Shown here in pieces: positions 13,863 to 16,644 of a DNA stretch of 16,644 bases (the first letter of the stretch is position 1; each line of letters starts with the position of its first letter). The notes under the pieces are model-generated. The model ran no database searches. It was not told the DNA's origin and saw only the letters and a list, made by a program, of their open reading frames with translations. The stretch is from an uncultured Chlamydiae bacterium (GTDB lineage: Bacteria > Chlamydiota > Chlamydiia > Chlamydiales > Rhabdochlamydiaceae), in the NCBI GenBank assembly GCA_903867585.1, contig CAIPRZ010000138.1, positions 1 through 16,644 of the forward strand, given 5' to 3'. Both the position numbers and the translations under genes were made by a program.

Positions 13863-14554
13863 AGCTTCCTATGTTTTCAACAGCAAAGCTTTTTGAAAAC
13901 AAAAAGCTTTGCCATCGCTTTTTTTATAAGATCAATTCTCAGGAGGAAGAGGTTGATTTTTCAACTCCTGTAAACTCGGAACTTGTTTCTTTAATACTTG
14001 ATGAGTTTTCTTTAAAAAAAGTTTTATTTTTAAATCAAACCCATTCAGATCATGTGCTCATCTATCCCTCTTCTAAAGGCTATAAGGGGGCTGATAGTAT
14101 TATCACAAATGCTAAAAATGTGGGTTTAATCATTCGGCATGCCGATTGCCAAGCGGCTCTTTTTTATGATCCCATAAAAGAGGTGATAGCGGCAGTTCAT
14201 GCAGGGTATAAAGGGCAAGCCCAATTTATCTACACTCATACTATAAAAAAGATGACAGATCAGTTTGGCTCATCACCAAAAGATATAGGTGTTGCTATTT
14301 CAGCAGGTCTTGGTATTAACCATTCTGAGTTTATAAATTATCAAAATGAGTTTCCGAAAGAGCTTCATAAGTATAACCAAGAGGGCTTTATGGATTTAAA
14401 AAAGATGGCTTTTGATGAACTTATAACAGCTGGGCTTTTAAAGGAGCATATCGATATAGACCCGCGCTGCAGCTATGAACAGCAGAGCCTTTTTTATTCG
14501 TATCGTAAAGATAAAACGCCTAAGAGAATGGCTTCATTTATCAGTCTTATTTAA
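13847..14554 (+). CDS. pgeF: PgeF/YfiH family (laccase-domain) protein
   Basis: A 235-residue member of the YfiH/PgeF family, formerly called multicopper polyphenol oxidase or laccase-domain proteins. The metal and catalytic set is present: His66 in QTHSDHV, Cys101 in RHADCQAALFYDP and His118 in AAVHAGYKG, with spacing like H71/C107/H124 of E. coli YfiH. GADSIITN (81-88) is another hallmark. In E. coli PgeF removes wrongly built UDP-MurNAc with L-Ser in place of L-Ala; related enzymes act on purine nucleosides. Either role fits, and the murJ and pbpB genes nearby favour the peptidoglycan one. I keep the ATG at 13847 because AAAAGGGG lies six bases before it, which overlaps the upstream gene by 16 bases. 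An ATG at 13871 is the alternative and has no good ribosome-binding site. Confidence 0.9.
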   Translation: MRSSLELPMFSTAKLFENKKLCHRFFYKINSQEEEVDFSTPVNSELVSLILDEFSLKKVLFLNQTHSDHVLIYPSSKGYKGADSIITNAKNVGLIIRHADCQAALFYDPIKEVIAAVHAGYKGQAQFIYTHTIKKMTDQFGSSPKDIGVAISAGLGINHSEFINYQNEFPKELHKYNQEGFMDLKKMAFDELITAGLLKEHIDIDPRCSYEQQSLFYSYRKDKTPKRMASFISLI

Positions 14555-14560
14555 TTTTTT

Positions 14561-14590
14561 TTGGAATAAATTTCTTTCTCATTATATAAG
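14561..14590 (+). promoter_or_regulatory. Promoter of the thioredoxin-like gene
   Basis: TTGGAA (14561-14566) and overlapping -10 candidates TATATA (14583-14588, spacer 16) and TATAAG (14585-14590, spacer 18). A strong ribosome-binding site AAAGAGGAGG (14601-14610) follows, five bases before the ATG at 14616. Confidence 0.45.
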
Positions 14591-14615
14591 CCGTGAAGCC
14601 AAAGAGGAGGCTTAA

Positions 14616-14981
14616 ATGAAGAAAATTTTGGGAGCTTTTTTATTTCTTCAATTAAGAATTTTTGCTGATTTTCAAGAAATCCAGTCTGCACAAGAGCTGC
14701 AAAAAAAATTGCTCAATAGCAAAGAGTGCATAGTAGCCATTGGCTTATGGCCCTGCATTCCCTGCGATAAGGTAAAAAAAAGACTCATCCAAGATCAAGA
14801 TAAGTTACCTGATATCTACTGGATAGATGTTAAAAAACACCCCAAGATTAGACATGTCTTCAATTTTAAAGCGGTTCCCTATTTAGCGGTTTATAAAAAC
14901 GGAGAAGCCATAACTCAACTCACAGGGGAAACAAGCTGCCAAGATCATCTGTCTAGTATTCAATATTTAGAGCACAAGTAG
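14616..14981 (+). CDS. Exported thioredoxin-like protein
   Basis: A 121-residue thioredoxin-fold protein with an N-terminal export signal (MKKILGAFLFLQLRIFA, about 1-17). The redox motif is WPCIPC with Cys47 and Cys50 (CIPC, against CGPC in thioredoxin and CPHC in DsbA). The conserved cis-Pro is in AVPYLAVYKNG (Pro88). Length after signal removal (~104) matches a minimal thioredoxin domain. It probably works in the periplasm as a disulfide reductase or isomerase, which in chlamydiae could act on the cysteine-rich outer-envelope proteins. That last point is inference. A strong Shine-Dalgarno site precedes the start. Its last 29 bases overlap the 3' end of the convergent outer-membrane protein gene. 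Confidence 0.88.
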   Translation: MKKILGAFLFLQLRIFADFQEIQSAQELQKKLLNSKECIVAIGLWPCIPCDKVKKRLIQDQDKLPDIYWIDVKKHPKIRHVFNFKAVPYLAVYKNGEAITQLTGETSCQDHLSSIQYLEHK

Positions 14982-15921
14982 GTGTAATAAATGCTTGGGC
15001 ATTTCTACCAGCTACTGTAAACCAAACGCCAGCAATAAGTCCCACATTGGCATTAAAATTGTATTCTAAAGCCGGAGCTAAACTTAATTGTTCTGATGAG
15101 GGAGCGTTAGATGGAGGTAATAATTTTCTAAAAATAGGGTCAGTATATCCAGCATTTCCTTTAAAGGACGATTTATTATTATGCTGGTATTGAATGTCTA
15201 ATGCAAAAACACCATGACGGGAAAAGCTATATTCAAAAGAGGCAATCGTTGTGAATTGGGCTCCGAGTGTGATTTGACCTTTGGTCTCATAGCCTCCACC
15301 ATAAGCATGGAAACCATCTACATTGAATCTATTTTGAAATTGGGAGTTAAAATAGGCTCTTAGAGTTAAGAAATGGATATCTTTAATGTGGATCTGTTTA
15401 CCTATAACAAAAGACATAGCCGGCTTCCAGCTACCGCTACCGACAGCTTGAGTCGATGCATCACCGGGAGATAAATTTTTGTATCGACCGAGTGGGACGC
15501 TTGCTTTTAGCCCGATGGTAATTCCAGGTCTAATCCCATTTAAATCTTCATTGAGAACAATAAAATAGGCTTCTACCGGAAGGTCTCCAATATTTGCTGA
15601 AGAACTCGGGCCCAATGATTGATAAAAAAATTGGGGTGTTATGGAAACGTTAAAATAACTGGTAAGACCAATTTGTGCTAAGATTGAATAATAAGCAGAG
15701 ATCAAAGTTTGAGTGCTTACTCGTGTCCAAGAAGAATCATAATTTCCCCCGATGGTATTAACAAAAATATAGGGCTCAATATTATAACTGCCAGCAGGGA
15801 CTGCTGAATAAGAGGGACAAAGCAGTGGACCTGTAAACCAGGCGGTAATAGGGGGAGTTTGGGGCGCAGTATCTGCGCAAAGACAAGAAACAAATAAACA
15901 AAAACCTAGCGTTTTAAACAC
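14953..15921 (-). CDS. Outer-membrane beta-barrel protein
   Basis: A 322-residue protein beginning at GTG 15921, preceded by AAGGA six bases upstream. An upstream ATG (16050) would add 43 Lys/Phe-rich residues that run through the likely promoter and give two hydrophobic stretches, so I reject it. The signal peptide is MFKTLGFCLFVSCLCA. The mature part shows alternating beta-strand patterns, many aromatic residues and a C-terminal ...LNIEY with the final aromatic expected of barrels inserted by the Bam complex. The start WFTGPLLCPSYSAVPAGSYN and the central ASVPLGRY...GSGSWKPAMSFVIG recall the MetA/phenol-degradation 'transporter' barrels and related proteins of amoeba-associated bacteria, a resemblance from memory only. 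It is not a Cys-rich MOMP. It may be a nutrient porin. Confidence 0.8.
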   Translation of the reverse strand: MFKTLGFCLFVSCLCADTAPQTPPITAWFTGPLLCPSYSAVPAGSYNIEPYIFVNTIGGNYDSSWTRVSTQTLISAYYSILAQIGLTSYFNVSITPQFFYQSLGPSSSANIGDLPVEAYFIVLNEDLNGIRPGITIGLKASVPLGRYKNLSPGDASTQAVGSGSWKPAMSFVIGKQIHIKDIHFLTLRAYFNSQFQNRFNVDGFHAYGGGYETKGQITLGAQFTTIASFEYSFSRHGVFALDIQYQHNNKSSFKGNAGYTDPIFRKLLPPSNAPSSEQLSLAPALEYNFNANVGLIAGVWFTVAGRNAQAFITPTCALNIEY

Positions 15922-15961
15922 GGCCTTTCCTTGAGATTTTTTAAGGGGATACTTTAGAGAA

Positions 15962-15991
15962 ATTTTACAAATCAAAACAAGACTTAAGCAA
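15962..15991 (-). promoter_or_regulatory. Promoter of the beta-barrel gene
   Basis: On the minus strand TTGCTT (15986-15991), 18 bases, then TAAAAT (15962-15967). Transcription would begin about 35 bases before the GTG at 15921. Its position inside the longer reading frame supports the GTG start. Confidence 0.4.
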
Positions 15992-16078
15992 AAAAAAGAA
16001 AAATTTTTTAGAAAAAATGGAAATTTGTGCGTTTTAGGAACTTCTGGCATAATAACTTTTAAAAAATTTAGCTTTTAT

Positions 16079-16644
16079 ATGAAAACACTCTGCATCATTC
16101 CAGCAAGACTTGAATCAACCCGTTTCCCAAAAAAAATTCTCTGCACCCTCCTTGATAAACCGATGCTTGTATGGGTTTATGAAGCCGCTTGTCGGGTCAA
16201 AGCCTTTGATAAAGTTGTTTTTGCCATCGATTCTTTAGAGGCTGCTGCCCTTTTAGACCGTTATCAAATTCCCTACCATATGACACCTAAGGAGCTGGCC
16301 TCCGGTACCGATCGATTGGCTTATTTATGTAAAAATAATTTGGAAAAAGCAGATGTTTGGGTAAATTGGCAAGCTGATGAGCCTCTTATTTCTGAAAAAA
16401 TGATCCTAGATCTATTAGAGGTAGCTCATACTAAAGAGGCTGATGTCTATACTCTTAAAAAAAGACTTGAAAGCCATCAGGAAATTTTTTCCTCTCATAT
16501 TTGTAAAGTCGTCTCTAATATCGAGGGTTCGGCCCTCTATTTTTCAAGAAGCCCTATTCCAGCCTCGCGAGATGGAAATTGGGATTATAAAAATTTATTT
16601 AAACATGTTGGCTTGTATGCTTTTCCTGAAAAAACCTTGAAAAC
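16079..16644 (+). CDS. kdsB: CMP-Kdo synthetase (KdsB), 5' part only
   Basis: The first 188 residues of 3-deoxy-manno-octulosonate cytidylyltransferase, cut by the window end (full length is usually ~250). It activates Kdo with CTP in the cytoplasm for lipid A-core synthesis. Signature segments are IIPARLESTRFPKKIL (6-21, nucleotide-binding loop), SGTDRLAY (75-82), NWQADEPLIS (96-105) with the metal-binding Asp100, and YFSRSPIP (154-161), followed by HVGLYAF. The usual NxQGDEP has Ala99 in place of Gly, a mild deviation. The ATG at 16079 gives the expected N-terminus directly before the first strand. It is divergent from the barrel gene, with a shared upstream region of about 157 bp and no strong Shine-Dalgarno site. 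Confidence 0.95.
   Translation, partial: MKTLCIIPARLESTRFPKKILCTLLDKPMLVWVYEAACRVKAFDKVVFAIDSLEAAALLDRYQIPYHMTPKELASGTDRLAYLCKNNLEKADVWVNWQADEPLISEKMILDLLEVAHTKEADVYTLKKRLESHQEIFSSHICKVVSNIEGSALYFSRSPIPASRDGNWDYKNLFKHVGLYAFPEKTLK

Noticed and set aside
15922..16050. N-terminal extension of the barrel protein from an upstream ATG
   Set aside because: It is Lys/Phe-rich, places a second hydrophobic stretch before a good signal peptide, lacks a ribosome-binding site and runs through the likely promoter; GTG at 15921 has a strong site.

Overview
The window looks like a chromosomal segment of an AT-rich member of the Chlamydiota, probably an environmental (amoeba-associated) lineage rather than Chlamydia itself. 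The evidence is a very long PBP2 of about 1,050 residues with a ~300-residue insertion before the catalytic serine, and a gene order recalling a Chlamydia neighbourhood: pbpB, tRNA-Gly, rpsB, tsf, frr, then an McsA/McsB pair. Two members of the Chlamydia arrangement as I remember it are missing: ompA between pbpB and tRNA-Gly, and pyrH between tsf and frr. The genus assignment is inference.

Layout. Positions 1-573 hold the start of an unrecognised acidic protein on the minus strand, divergent from a small pilin-like protein (615-1061). On the minus strand, a promoter near 3835-3864 drives murJ (split in two frames at a run of nine A) and a translationally coupled tRNA nucleotidyltransferase/poly(A) polymerase gene. 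A second minus-strand unit is pbpB coupled to a small rhodanese gene (3919-7379). Next comes a ~360-bp gap with a remnant of a HEPN-like reading frame, then tRNA-Gly, rpsB-tsf with its own promoter and terminator, frr, and a tRNA-Glu/tRNA-Lys pair. A convergent minus-strand mcsA-mcsB pair follows (10566-12001).

The right part is more lineage-specific. It holds a membrane-anchored orphan protein (12143-13195), a secreted proline-rich repeat protein (13281-13862) overlapping a PgeF/YfiH-type peptidoglycan-editing gene, a secreted thioredoxin-like protein, a convergent outer-membrane beta-barrel gene overlapping its 3' end, and the 5' part of kdsB running off the window.

Functionally the window is rich in cell-envelope genes: MurJ (lipid II flippase), PBP2 (transpeptidase), PgeF (peptidoglycan editing), KdsB (Kdo activation for LPS), an outer-membrane barrel and a periplasmic thioredoxin-like protein. 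They sit next to core translation genes. I see no insertion sequence, phage, CRISPR array or complete defence system. The most notable points are the murJ frameshift at a homopolymer, an McsB homologue with replaced catalytic residues, the missing pyrH and ompA, and the HEPN-like remnant where ompA would be expected.
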